From: Cepaea nemoralis
Lineage: Eukaryota; Mollusca; Gastropoda; Stylommatophora; Helicidae
Length of the DNA: 64,000 nucleotides
Assembly (NCBI GenBank): GCA_014155875.1
Contig: JACEFZ010025809.1
Coordinates: forward strand, 685,001 to 749,000
Direction of reading: 5' to 3'
Shown here: one piece after another, positions 42,875-53,666 of the stretch
How positions within the stretch are numbered: position 1 is the stretch's first letter
Layout of the letters: each line of letters begins with the position of its first letter
Program-made: the position numbers and the translations under genes
Notes under the pieces: generated by a model
What the model was told of the DNA's origin: nothing
The model's database searches: none
Seen by the model: only the letters and a program-made list of their open reading frames with translations

Positions 42875-43243
42875 ATGACAACAATGAAACTGGTGCTGTG
42901 TTTTGTGGCTGTGATCTCCCACACAGTCGTAGTATCATCCTCGGTTCACGTTGATGGTGGCTTCGAAAACCGAGATGTTGACAGTTCCGGGAAATTCCAG
43001 AGAAGACTATATTTACCCTATCCATATAGGTGGCCCTTCTATCCAAATGGACTGTACTACAAAAGGAGAGATGTAGAAGATCCAGAAACACGAGGATTGC
43101 CTGACCTGTCGCCGTCTGCGGAAGAGCGTGTCCAACGATTCGTTCCTGTCGACGACTATCCGTGGGTTAAAAAGAATTGGTGGAATAGGAGGTGTCTGGT
43201 ACTAGGTGACCTGGCTTCTGGTTTCAACAATGAGGCACGCTGA
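42875..43243 (+). CDS. Secreted precursor-like protein 2 (122 aa)
   Basis: Paralogue of the 21133 gene. Signal peptide residues about 1-23 (MTTMKLVLCFVAVISHTVVV), then SSSVHVDGGFENRDVDSSGK and a dibasic RR. An aromatic/proline segment (LYLPYPYRWPFYPNGLYY) follows, then KRRDVEDPETRGLPDLSPSA, EERVQRFVPVDDYPWVKKNW and a tail. The ATG follows a pyrimidine tract and GTCAG at about 42863, the same probable splice acceptor as in the other copies. Cleavage at KRR would release a peptide starting DVEDPETRG. The frame is open with no damage; whether the last about 20 residues are coding is less certain, since copies 1 and 4 end differently. Function unknown. Confidence 0.68.
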   Translation: MTTMKLVLCFVAVISHTVVVSSSVHVDGGFENRDVDSSGKFQRRLYLPYPYRWPFYPNGLYYKRRDVEDPETRGLPDLSPSAEERVQRFVPVDDYPWVKKNWWNRRCLVLGDLASGFNNEAR

Positions 43244-43373
43244 CCTCTGACTCTCCATCAGTAATACATTGATGATAATGACATGCGGTGTTTTTGTGTG
43301 TATTCAATTGACGATGTTGTCTGTTGTGTCTGGAAGCATGATTTCGTAACGTTTTAACTGTTCTTTATTTATT

Positions 43374-43496
43374 TATGTATTTATTTCTGTTTTTCTCCTG
43401 TCTGTCTATTTTATTTTCTGTCTGCCTTTCTTTCTGTCTTTCTTTCTGGTTTTCCTTCTTTCGTTCCTCCCTTCTTTCCTTCTATATTTCTTTCCT

Positions 43497-43569
<73 letters not shown>

Positions 43570-43763
43570 TGTCTTTCCGTCCTTCCTTCCTTCCTTCCTT
43601 CCTTCCTTCCTTCTTTCTTTCTTTCCTTCCTTCCTTCCTTCCTTCCTTCTTTCTTTCTTTCTTTCTTTCTTTCTCTTACGTTATTTCTTTCTCTTTCTTT
43701 CTTTCTTTCTTTCTTTCTTCCCGTCTTTCATTCGTTCTTTCTTTCTTTCTCTTCCGTTATTTC

Positions 43764-43815
<52 letters not shown>

Positions 43816-43820
43816 GTGAC
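43374..43820. repeat. (TTTC)n/(TTCC)n microsatellite
   Basis: About 450 bp of TTTC repeats with TTCC blocks, at the same place relative to the gene as in units 1 and 4. Open frames through it are artefacts. Confidence 0.95.
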
Positions 43821-43860
43821 CTCTCAAATATTTCATGCCTGTCCTAACAAGTGCTGCAGA

Positions 43861-44030
43861 GCACACATACACACAAACGCACGTGCGCGCACACACACAC
43901 ACACACGCATGCGCAAATTGATATACACACTGGCACATACATTGATATACACATGCACACACATTGATATACATACACTCAAACAAACACACACACATTG
44001 ATATTTACACACTCACACATACACATTGAT
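43861..44030. repeat. (CA)n-rich tract with CATTGATATACA spacers
   Basis: Counterpart of 21870-22142 in unit 1, with shorter TA runs. Confidence 0.9.
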
Positions 44031-44179
44031 ATGCATCTGCCACTTCGAAGAGCTTGTTCAACCAACAAAATTCGTTCTTTCTTCTGTTGATAACACCATT
44101 CTGTTTGGAGTGCAAAAAATTACTCCATTAGATGACAACCATTCGCTGCGTATTGCTTCACGATGGACTGTAGAGCAAA

Positions 44180-44807
44180 TTGTTTGATGACGTATATCTA
44201 TTGCATTCCCAAATAAATCAGGAGCCGTGTAATGCAATCAACATCGAAAAATTAATATAAAGAGCCACGCCACGAAGATGTTGCTATATATTGTCATGCA
44301 AAGAGTTAAGAAGAAAACACAACCCGAAATAGGAGAAGAACACTGTGGGTTTGTAGAAGGCAAGGGTACAGTAAATGCTGTGTATATACTGAGAACATTA
44401 ATTGAACGTTCTATAGAAGTAAACAAAGATCTACATCTTTGCTTTATTGACTACACAAAGGCTTTCGATAAAAGACATGTCAACATCAGAAAGATGCTTG
44501 CAGATCTACAAATTGATGGGAAAGACTTTAGACTTGTAAAAAAAAAAAATACATATTGGAAACAACAAGCTGCCATAAGGATTGATAATGAAATAGGTCA
44601 ATGTCAGCCTATTAGTGAGAAAGGGATGTGTAATGTCTCCAGATTCCTTTCCCTGTGCAGCGAAAATACTTTCAGTAATCTAGAAGATATGAAAGGAATC
44701 ATCATTGACAGATAATACAATATTGACTGCAGACAATGAGCAGAAACTACAACATTTAATATGTGTGGTTGTTGCACACAGTGAACAACTAGGGTTAGAA
44801 TTAAATT
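44180..44807 (+). mobile_element. RTE copy of unit 2, left part
   Basis: RT region with stops and shifts: CGFVEGKGTVNAVYILR, HLCFIDYTKAFDK, NEQKLQHL-like residues, ending in the VRIKL-like codons at GTTAGAATTAAATT. It is interrupted by a LINE with a perfect 13-bp duplication and continues at 46992. Confidence 0.9.
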
Positions 44808-45073
44808 AGTTAGTTAGTCGACAGATCATCCTCATTGCACATCGAACCATTCAGTCCATAAGTGCTCGGATCCCCTCCTCTGCAAATCCCGCAGCGTGTA
44901 GCGGCTAACGACACCAGTTCTGTGTTGGTTTATCAATCTTCTTTGGCTTCCTGCGTAGTGTTCTTGTTTGGCCACCCCTCTTTTAATTTGCTGTTCTCGC
45001 ATCCTGACCATGATTGTAGATTCACAGACATAATTTGGTTCTTGCGAACGATTTACTTCTCGTAAAGCATTCA

Positions 45074-45318
45074 GTGCCGGCTTCCTGGCCTAGAGGTTAG
45101 CGACTTTTCTCCGTAATCTCGTATACTCTCGTAAGTAACGTGACGACGGTGAAAATCAGCAGTGGTTCGAATCGCGTCGGTAACTTACGAGGTATGTGAG
45201 CCTGCCGCTCAGAAAGCAATGGCAAACTACTGAGCGTAATCTTGCCATGAAATCAACAATCAGCTGAAAGATGCTGATGTTGACAGCGATGTCCTGTAAA
45301 GGATATGCAAATATTTTT
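45074..45318 (+). mobile_element. SINE-1, best full-length copy with tRNA-like head
   Basis: Flanked by the 11-bp duplication TAAAGCATTCA (45063-45073, 45319-45329). The head has an A-box (TGGCCTAGAGGTTAGCGAC) and B-box (GGTTCGAATC), indicating RNA polymerase III transcription. The body holds CAGAAAGCAATGGCAAACTA and the tail TCCTGTAAAGGATATGCAA. This is the reference for about fifteen copies in the window. Confidence 0.92.
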
Positions 45319-45329
45319 TAAAGCATTCA

Positions 45330-45978
<649 letters not shown>

Positions 45979-46081
45979 ATTCAGTATGTCACCCTGGTCC
46001 ATGGCGCGTCCGCCCACCACAGTAGCCTTACCTGCGAGCTTGTCAACCCGCTCATTTCCTTGTACTCCCACATTCCCTGGC

Positions 46082-46324
46082 TTTAGAACAAAAGTCGCTT
46101 AAAAGTCGACAGGGTCGACTTCATAGCACCGGGTTTTATACCATATGGCTCGGTCTCTTTCCGCAGCGCGGAAAGCGACGCACAAAGCACGAACTCCGTA
46201 GCTCTAGCGACGACCCACAGGAGTATTCGAAAAATTTCACTCGTGAACCGAAGGACGAGGCCCGGAATCGAACCCACAACCTTCGGAGCCCGAGTCAAAA
46301 GGCTTGACCACTTCGCTACGGAGA
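46082..46324 (-). mobile_element. SINE-2, tRNA-derived
   Basis: On the minus strand the head reads CTCCGTAGCGAAGTGGTCAA (A-box region) and GGGTTCGATTCCGGG (B-box). The body contains CTACGGAGTTCGTGC. Flanked by TTCCCTGGC / CTTCCTGGC (46073-46081, 46325-46333). Inserted in the LINE RNase H just after FVPG. Confidence 0.85.
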
Positions 46325-46991
46325 CTTCCTGGCACGAAAATGAAACGAATCTTTGCCAGCCGAGACCGCTCCAGAGACAGCAACCAGTCTCTTTGGATCC
46401 ACCCCATCTCTGTCCTCTTGATCATGTTCATTGAGTCACTAAGGAAACAAGCCCTAGTGAATGTCTGTGTCTCGAGCCATGTTATTGCTTTACTTATTGC
46501 CATGACTTCCATAGTCAGGCTACTTGTGGTCTCAACAAAAGCACCAGAGTCCTCCTTCACAATTCTCCCCCCGGCCTGCGCCGTAGAAGCCCATGAGCTT
46601 CTCACATGTCGGACGACCGACCCATCTGTGTAAATGACCGCGTCACTGTCTAATGAGTTCTCGAAAATCAACGCTTGTACTTCAGCCTCCACAGCAGCCG
46701 GATTTTCTCGTCTGCATTTTCTATCTAGTTGGATGCAAACTGAAACAGACGTACAGAAATCGGTTGGCACTTGTATCCACTCCTCGCAGGGTTCTAAGTC
46801 CTCAAGTGAACACACCTGTTGAAGAATGTCTTCGGCTTGACCCATCCCCGACCTTCCTCTTTTTAACCTGCTGCGCTTGACCTTCTTAATTTCACTATGC
46901 AGTGGATGTGTGTTTGCATTGGCTCTGAGGTAGGCACGTGCTCTGCAAATTTGTATTCTGTCTTCAAAGGTTGGAAAATTAGAATTAAATT

Positions 46992-47194
46992 GCAAGAAGG
47001 CACAGATTATGATTGTCAATAGGAGGAAGGAAATATCACAATGTAATATACAAGTAAGTGGAAATATTCTCAAACAAGTGAATCGGTACAATTATCTCGG
47101 AACAGTCATAACATCTGATGGGAGATGCCTTGAAAATATTACAACAAGAATCGCCATTGCTAAGATAGCCTTTGCAAGATGGAAAACATACTGA

Positions 47195-47225
<31 letters not shown>

Positions 47226-47737
47226 AAAAAAATAAATAAATAAATAAAAAAAAATAAATAAATAAAAATAAAAATAAGAAATATCATTTGCAGCGAGAAA
47301 AAGAGTGTTGAGGTGCTATATGGACTGTGCACTTTTGTATGGATGTGAAGCGTGGACAATGAACAGACAAGCTGAAAAACATCTGATGGCTTTTGAAATC
47401 TGGTTTTTGGGGGAAATGCAAGGAATACCATTGACAGACAGAAAAATCAACAACCAACTCCTACAAGAAACAAATGAAAATCGTAAACTTACTAGAGAAA
47501 TTAGACGTAGGTAGTCAACATTTTTTGGTCATGTTATGTGAAGAAATAAATTGGAGAACTTGGTGACAACTGGCAAGATTGAAGGGAATAGAACAAGGGG
47601 AAGGCAGAGAAGTAAATTCCTGGTAGGTTTGGCCACTTGGTATGGTCGATACAAGAACACTGAGCTCATCCATAACCCTAGTGATCGAGTGAGATGGCGA
47701 AACATGACCGCCCACGCTTATCGGCATGGCACATGAT
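46992..47737 (+). mobile_element. RTE copy of unit 2, right part
   Basis: Continues the RTE of 44180-44807: QIMIVNRRKEISQCNIQVSG, NYLGTVITSDGRCLE, then a poly(C)/A-rich interruption, LLYGCEAWTMNRQAEKHLM, LVTTGKIEGNRTRGRQRSK, YRHGT and a GATGATGATG tail. Confidence 0.92.
47193..47276. repeat. Poly(C) plus (AAAT)n tract in RTE copy
   Basis: About 30 C followed by A-rich AAAT repeats. The related copy at 33950 has CCCCCCAAAAAATAATG at the same codon position, so the long tract grew from a short interruption shared by both. Confidence 0.9.
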
Positions 47738-48240
47738 GATGATGTGTTTTATTGTTCAGATTTGTTCACACACAAAGTGCAACGAGACTTTACAAATACC
47801 CGGTAGAATTTCGTTGTTTCTTCTCACAATTCCAATCTACCTTACTTGTTTCATTTTGTAAGCAAAAAATCAACGCAAATATCAATCTGGATGAGTTGTT
47901 GCACCTCACACTGTCTCGCCGTCAAATATGTGAAGTCAATCTCAAAGAAAACAAAATATGTGACAACCGGAGCTTACCTTAGCCATCTTTTTAATTGACT
48001 CGGCCACGAGTTCCGTTTGTAGGTGTCAGCTTGTTAACTTCAAACCAAACTGTTGACTGATGTGTGGCTTTCCTGAGATCTATATCTAGTTGTGCATGTC
48101 AGGGTTTGGGCATTCACTGGCTGCTTATTGTAGCAGTATCATCGGTGTGGTAGGTAATCGTGATTGTTTGTGATGTAGTAGTTGTCGCTACACTGTCGTA
48201 TTACTGACAACTGTTAAGTTAAATAATTTATCATCTTAGA
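47738..48240. other. Unit 3 lead, non-coding
   Basis: Homologous to 34430-34900 and 18720-19080. Breaks off at about 48200 before the trinucleotide tract. Confidence 0.7.
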
Positions 48241-48296
48241 GAATATGTGCACAATCGTCTTCTTCTATTTTGTTTTCCTTATTTTTCTTCTATCAC

Positions 48297-48548
48297 TTCT
48301 TCTTCGTCTTCTTCTTCTTCTTCTTCTTCTTCTTCTTCTTCTTCTTCTTCTTCTTCTTCTTCTTCTTCTTCTTCTTCTTCTTCTTCTTCTTCTTCTTCTT
48401 CTTCTTCTTCTTCGCCTCCTCCTTCTCCTTCTCCTCCTCCTCCACCTCCTCTTCCTCCTCCTCATCTTTTTCTTCTTCTTCTTCTTCTTCTTCTTCTTCT
48501 TCTTCTTCTTCTTCTTCTTCTTCTTCTTCTTCTTCTTCTTCTTCTTCT
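48297..48548. repeat. (TTC)n trinucleotide tract
   Basis: About 250 bp of TTC with a central CCT-rich interruption (48412-48468). Poly-Ser, poly-Leu, poly-Phe, poly-Glu, poly-Lys and poly-Arg frames are artefacts. Confidence 0.97.
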
Positions 48549-48789
48549 CTCTTCATTAATGACGCCACTAAAAGCAAGAGTTAGTTCTCAGTTCATTATA
48601 TTCCCCTAAAGTTTTAATGGGAGTTAATTGATGTAGTTAGTTGTGTATTGTAGCGGCATCCGCATCTTTTGTTTTCGTCTACCGACGAAGAGTTTCTAGC
48701 CGTAACGTCCGTTTTGTCGCTTGTGAGTGTGTTCTTGTGAAATTCCCGTAAAACCTTCTTCTCATTCTGCCCTTTATCCCCTATTAAGG

Positions 48790-49800
48790 CATAGGCCCTC
48801 AACCAAACCACGCCCAGCCGCCCCATCATTTGCTGTCTCCTGCCGCTGCAACCATGCCCCGTTAACCAAACCACGCCCAGCCGCCCCATCATTTGCTGTC
48901 TGCTGCCGCTGCAACCATGCCCCGTTAACCAAACCACGCCCAGCTGTCCTATCTGTTGATGTCTACTGCAGCTTCCTCCATTTCCCCTCAACCAAACCAC
49001 GCCCAGCGGTCCTATCTTTTGTTGTCTCCTGCAGCTCCCCCCATGCCCCATCAAACAAACCACACCCACGCGTTTTTTCATATGCTGTCTCCTATAACTT
49101 CCTTCATGTCCCCTCAAACAAACCACGTCCACGCGTTTTTTCACATGCTGTCTCCTATAACTTCCTTCATGTCCCCTCAAACAAACCACACCCACGCGTT
49201 TTTTCATATGCTGTCTCCTATAACTTCCTTCATGTCCCCTCAAACAAACCACGCCCACGCGTTTTTTCATATGCTGTCTCCTATAACTCCCTTCATGTCC
49301 CCTCAAACAAACCACGCCCAGCCGCTGTATCTTTTGTTGTCTCCTGCCGCTCCTTCCAGACCCCCTCAACCAAACCACGCCCAGCCGTATATCATTTGTT
49401 ATCTCCTGCGCTCCCTCCATGTCCCCTCAACCAAACCACGCCCAGCCGTATATCATTTGCTGTCTCCTGCAGTTTACTCCATGTCCCCTCAACCAAACCA
49501 CGCCCAGCCGTATATCATTTGCTGTCTCCTGCAGTTTACTCCATGTCCCCTCAACCAAACCACGCCCAGCCGTATATCATTTGCTGTCTCCTGCAGTTTA
49601 CTCCATGTCCCCTCAACCAAACCACGCCCAGCCGTATATCATTTGCTGTCTCCTGCAGTTTACTCTATGTCCCCTCAACCAAACCACGCCCAGCCGTATA
49701 TCATTTGTTGTCTCCTGCCGCTCCTTCCAGATCCCCTCAACTAAAGCACGCCCGGCCGCCCTATATGTTGCTGTTCCTGCAGCTTCCATGCCCCCTCAGT
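48790..49800. repeat. 62-63-bp minisatellite, about 16 copies
   Basis: Units contain CAACCAAACCACGCCCAGCC and a TTTGCTGTCTCCTGC block. Three subtypes occupy adjacent stretches (about 48790-49030, 49040-49310, 49360-49740). Long frames on both strands, including 368 codons on the plus strand, result from the near-multiple-of-three period. Confidence 0.92.
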
Positions 49801-50029
49801 ATTATTCATCACTGTCTGTTATTCTCTTCTTAATGTGTATTTCCCTCGATTCTGTTTCCCTTGTGGTCTCTAGACAAGAGAGCGTCTAGTTATATAATTA
49901 GCGCCCCGGACTCTTGGCGGCTTTCCACACAACTCATCACATCTCTTCTAGAAGATCTACCTTTCCTCTTAGGTGGATGGATACTTCTGTTTTTCCTGTA
50001 TATGACTTGTTCATGGTTGGTTAGGTTTT
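49801..50029. other. Nothing recognised
   Basis: Short unique stretch between the minisatellite and a repeat-like segment. Confidence 0.5.
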
Positions 50030-50310
50030 GTGGCTGAACATTTCTAAAAGGACATGGTAATCTGCCTTAAGCACAACCCTCCTAAATAGTTTCTTGTCAC
50101 ATGTCTGATAGGCTACAGTATTACTGTACTTTTCCTTCCTTGCGGACCCTGGAAACACACGGGCTGGAATACTTCTTGGTCGCATGTTACGACATGCGTG
50201 GTATGTTGCAGGGTTACCATTCTTTCCTTCTCTTTGGGGACCTGTTGACACACAGACCAAGCTTCCTTAATCGCCTCTTACGACAAGCATGTTAGGTTAA
50301 TATTATTGAC
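50030..50310. repeat. Dispersed-repeat-like segment with two related arms
   Basis: Two related halves: GGTCGCATGTTACGACATGC (about 50179-50198) and AATCGCCTCTTACGACAAGC (about 50268-50287), each preceded by TTCCTTC...GACC-like sequence. I recall the CGCCTCTTACGACA motif from molluscan repeats but cannot verify it here. Confidence 0.4.
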
Positions 50311-50369
50311 ATCACCTTAAGGTCCGGTAAGACATGGGATAGAAAAGAACCTAATACTCCATATAACCA

Positions 50370-50883
50370 TTGTAGCACTACCCACCATATGTACTGGTGT
50401 AAAGGATAGCTGTAGAACAGAGGTTCTCAACCTTTTTTCGGCTCATGCACCCCTTCACTGTTCATAATGTCATTCCCTCCCTACCCTCTCCTCTTTCGTA
50501 TTTCCTCCCTATAAATCCCCCCCCCCCCCGTTTTTTTTAAACACAGTATACGTAAAATTGGAAGCTAAATTTAATAACACCTACTAGAACAAGTCTAGAC
50601 GTCTACATAAAACGTGATTTGCAGGTCTGCTTAAGTACATTATAAAACGAATTTCAGAAGAGCGAGACGTATAGAACCGTAAAGTATGGAGGGAAAAACA
50701 ATAGCAAGTAACCGGTTCTTGTATTAACGCAATCTTGAAAATATAGGGGGGGGGGGGTGGCGAATTCCCTACCAGTTGAGAATCACTGCTGTAGAAGATT
50801 CAGATATGCGAGAATTGCCTGAGCATTCCTTATCTCTGAAAGAGCGTGTCCAGCACTTTCTTCAGACCACCGACGAATCCTGA
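50370..50883 (+). pseudogene. Relic of secreted precursor gene, split by hAT MITE
   Basis: The right part (50789-50883) encodes AVEDSDMRELPEHSLSLKER, then VQHFLQTTDES and a stop. This aligns with the family end VEDPETRGLPDLSPSAEERV. The left part (about 50375-50417) ends GTGTAAAGGATAGCTGTAGAA, aligning with the codons before DVEDPETR in copy 2. Between them sits a 371-bp MITE with an 8-bp duplication. The post-stop sequence (TTAGAAACATTTGGTGG, ATGACACATTGTGG) also matches the region after the other copies. The signal peptide part is not recognisable. This would be the gene of tandem unit 3. Confidence 0.72.
50418..50788. mobile_element. hAT-type MITE copy 1
   Basis: Terminal inverted repeats CAGAGGTTCTCAACC / AGTTGAGAATCACTG and a perfect 8-bp duplication CTGTAGAA (50410-50417, 50789-50796), as for hAT transposons. 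The interior matches the copy at 57473 (GTCTAGACGTC, TAACCGGTTCTTGTATTAAC). No transposase. Confidence 0.93.
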
Positions 50884-50964
50884 GTTAGAAACATTTGGTG
50901 GGGTGGATGTGCTACGTTTTGACTTATATGGTTTCTAACTGACTGAATGACACATTGTGGTCGT

Positions 50965-51333
50965 TTTAGTTTAGTTTAGTCAACGGATCAACATCACGGC
51001 ACACGGGTGTAACCCATAAGTGCTTCGTTCTACTCCTAACTCAAGCCTGAGTCCGGAGAGTCTCAGCTCAGTGCACGAATTCCGTAGCACCGGCGAGGAT
51101 CCTGAAATACTTTGAGTAGATTCTTAACTCGAAATTTTGCTCGGGCAGTGCCGTTATTTTTACGTGCGCAACAATACAAGCGGGCATCCGATCTCACTAC
51201 TCAGAGACCAGGGGAACTTTTTGTTACTAGAAGTCTACGTGAAAACAAAATCCGGTCCTCACGGGGGCTTGAATCCGGGACCTCCAGCACTCGAGGCGGA
51301 CACCATACCTCGAGACCACTCAGCCCCCGAGAC
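50965..51333 (-). mobile_element. SINE-3, tRNA-derived, with LINE-like tail
   Basis: Minus-strand head GGGGGCTGAGTGGTCTCGAG (A-box region) and CGGATTCAAGCC (B-box-like). The body contains CTCCGGACTCAGGCTTGAGT, the end GCACTTATGGGTTAC...GATCCGTTGACTAAAC, and a (CTAAA)n tail. Its 3' end resembles that of the I-like LINE at 44808 and 19932. Confidence 0.85.
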
Positions 51334-51720
51334 AGGTGATAGTTTGTAGGATGGAGTTATACCTCACCATAGCACACAGCCTGGCTAAATTTGGAGACCA
51401 TGTGTTGTCTTTCTGTATGATCCCTCTCTCGGCCTGCCTAACTTGCTCCAGAGGAAAGGTAACACCAATACGTCTGGAATAAGACAAGCTGCCGAAACCG
51501 CAAAGCAATATTTTTTCTATCTGTTCGCATGTCGGAGCTTCCATCCTAGACCAGTTGACGACCAAGCTTTAGGGCCTGGTTTGCTTTGCCATGACATTTA
51601 GTCTTCAGGTTGCATTTCCTCGCACTAAGGTAAATCTTGTGTCGTCCCAGTTGCGCTCATCCACCAGAAGCCGTTGGCACAATATGGGGTGTCGGGTTTG
51701 GTGAGCGTCGCCCAATATTC
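51334..51720. other. Nothing recognised
   Basis: No supported gene or repeat family in 0.4 kb before unit 4. Confidence 0.5.
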
Positions 51721-51790
51721 GGTACCTACAGAAAGCAGGTAGTACCATCTACCGTCATACGATAGCTCGGTCACTTATGATCAAGACCTG

Positions 51791-52270
51791 GCTTCTTTTT
51801 ATTTTAAGTTGCATATCCCTTATTGTGGCTGAAGGGCTTGCGAACGCGGTTTGTGAGCCCGTATACCCGGGTTCGAAACACGGCGGTGGTCGTATTTTCG
51901 AAAAAGGTATAGAGACCGGTCGTTCAGAAAGCAATGGCAAACTACTGAACGTAACACTTGCCTAGTACATCAACAGCAGCTGAAAATGCTGGTGTTGACT
52001 GCAACGTCCCGTAAGGGATACGCAACAAAAATTATTTTTTTTTATCCCTGATAGGACGTTGCAGTCAACATCAGCATTTTTCAGCTGCTGTTGATGTTCT
52101 TGGCAAGATTACGCTCAGTAGTTTGCAATTGCTTTCTGAGCGGCCGGCTCACATACCCCGTAAGTAACCAACGCGGCGCGATCCGCTGCCGAATCTCGCG
52201 CAGCTGTGTTCCTCACGTGGATATACGGGATTGCGGAGAAGGTCATTAACCCCTTCGCCAGCGAGACCGG
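51791..52270 (-). mobile_element. SINE-1 (minus) with a SINE-1 nested inside
   Basis: The outer copy is flanked by CAAGACCTG (51782-51790, 52271-52279). It is split near its 3' tail by the inner plus-strand copy at 51821-52042. Confidence 0.85.
51821..52042 (+). mobile_element. Inner SINE-1
   Basis: Full-length copy with head GGGTTCGAAACACGGCGG (B-box region), flanked by TATCCCT (51814-51820, 52043-52049), inserted in the tail of the outer minus copy. Confidence 0.85.
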
Positions 52271-52513
52271 CAAGACCTGACTTTAGGTTAATCTTATTAC
52301 TAGTGCTGATATTGCCTTATCAATTCACTGCACTGTCCCCTGTTCTCGGTAATTCTGTTCAGCTGGGTCGCAATCCCCATGTTTTGCATACCCCGTGTGA
52401 TGTAACTACTTGTTTGACGCCCTCTTTTTCTTGTCACATATTGACATTTCTCATATTGTGACCGAGCCAAAACAGTAGTTGGTAGCATGAGAAATGAAAG
52501 GACGAATTACAGT

Positions 52514-52750
52514 TTTAAAAAAAGGTGACAGGACGTCGCAGTCAACCCCAACATTATTTGCTGTTTGTGATCTCTTGGCAAGTTTTCATTCAGTAGTTTG
52601 CCATTGCTTTCTGAAAGACTGGCACCCATACCATTTCGTAAAAATCCTAACACAAGGCGGTCCGCTGCCAAATCTGACGCAACTGTGTTTCGAACGCGGG
52701 TATGCGGTATTACAAACTGCGTCCACAAACTCATTTGCCACGGAGCCGGC
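52514..52750 (-). mobile_element. SINE-1 at the site shared with unit 1
   Basis: Same position as 19432-19645 in unit 1, with decayed flanks AATTACAGTTT / GAACTGCAGTT. Confidence 0.82.
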
Positions 52751-53234
52751 ATGAACTGCAGTTGCGTGTGAAAATACAATGAGTAAATCCCCCAACACGA
52801 AAATTATAATAGTTAAGTCATGCAAGAACACTCGAGCACACGAATGGGGATATCCCATGTGCTGTGATCTCGGGTTTTAACACAACTCAGCTCAGCTTAA
52901 TGTTTAACTTCCCTCCTTAATCCCAGAAACACATGGGATCAAACGAGCTCTATCGTAGGATAAAGTTCCATAACGTTCAATCTTCATAAACAGTGGCAGA
53001 CTGGGTCTTAACCGATTCAGTGCCGAAGGATAATATATCGCCAAATGTGACCTCCCATTTGGATTGTAGGACAATATATCGCTATACTAGGGTCATCGTG
53101 TTATTTACTTTGTTTGGTGGCTTCTTTCGCAGTTTTAAAAGCTCAATAAATGGAAATTTACAGTATGATATTTGTTCATTTGATTGAGCACCATGTTTGG
53201 TCCAAACCAACATTTTGTTAGGCACTGAATCAGT

Positions 53235-53500
53235 TAATGAAGGGGTGAAACCTATAGAAATTCATCGGCTATTGAAGGTCCAGGTATGGTGATACACGCC
53301 TGTCAGCTCAAAAACTGTATGAGTGGTGTAGGAAGTTTCAAAACGGTGTGACTTCTGTGACAGACTGTTCACGTCACGATCGGGTCAGGCCTACCGAGTA
53401 TTGACCGCAGAGCATTTTTTTTCCTACAGGAATCCAAGCACTTTATCGGTGCTGAAGGGCTTCCATTGAACACAGTGGTGACTACATATAAAAATGATAC
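53235..53500 (+). pseudogene. Mariner-type transposase relic
   Basis: The N-terminal DNA-binding part reads GVKPIEIHR, then after shifts YEWCRKFQNGVTSVTD-like residues, the hallmark helix-turn-helix of mariner/SETMAR transposases. After a deletion, the last residues resemble IQALYRC...EHSGDYI, the usual C-terminal end. The catalytic core is missing. It lies between the conserved upstream block of unit 4 and its gene, and is absent from units 1 and 2. Confidence 0.65.
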
Positions 53501-53666
53501 ATTTGTTCTTTACTTTTGTCAGGATATATTCACACACAACAACAACAAAAATCATTTAAGGTTAACATTTGAAGTCCCTCGTATTTGTTTACTTTGTTAC
53601 CCAATTGCTAGTTTTACCTTGTTGAGTTGTTTCATCTCTTTTTTTTTATTTTTAGAGCGAAAAAAA

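Noticed and set aside
48245..48609. Poly-Ser, poly-Leu, poly-Phe, poly-Glu frames
   Set aside because: Pure (TTC)n tract.
48727..49833. 368-codon plus-strand frame and 268-codon minus-strand frame, Pro-rich repeats
   Set aside because: Generated by the 62-63-bp minisatellite; several frames and both strands are open at once, no start context, no domain.
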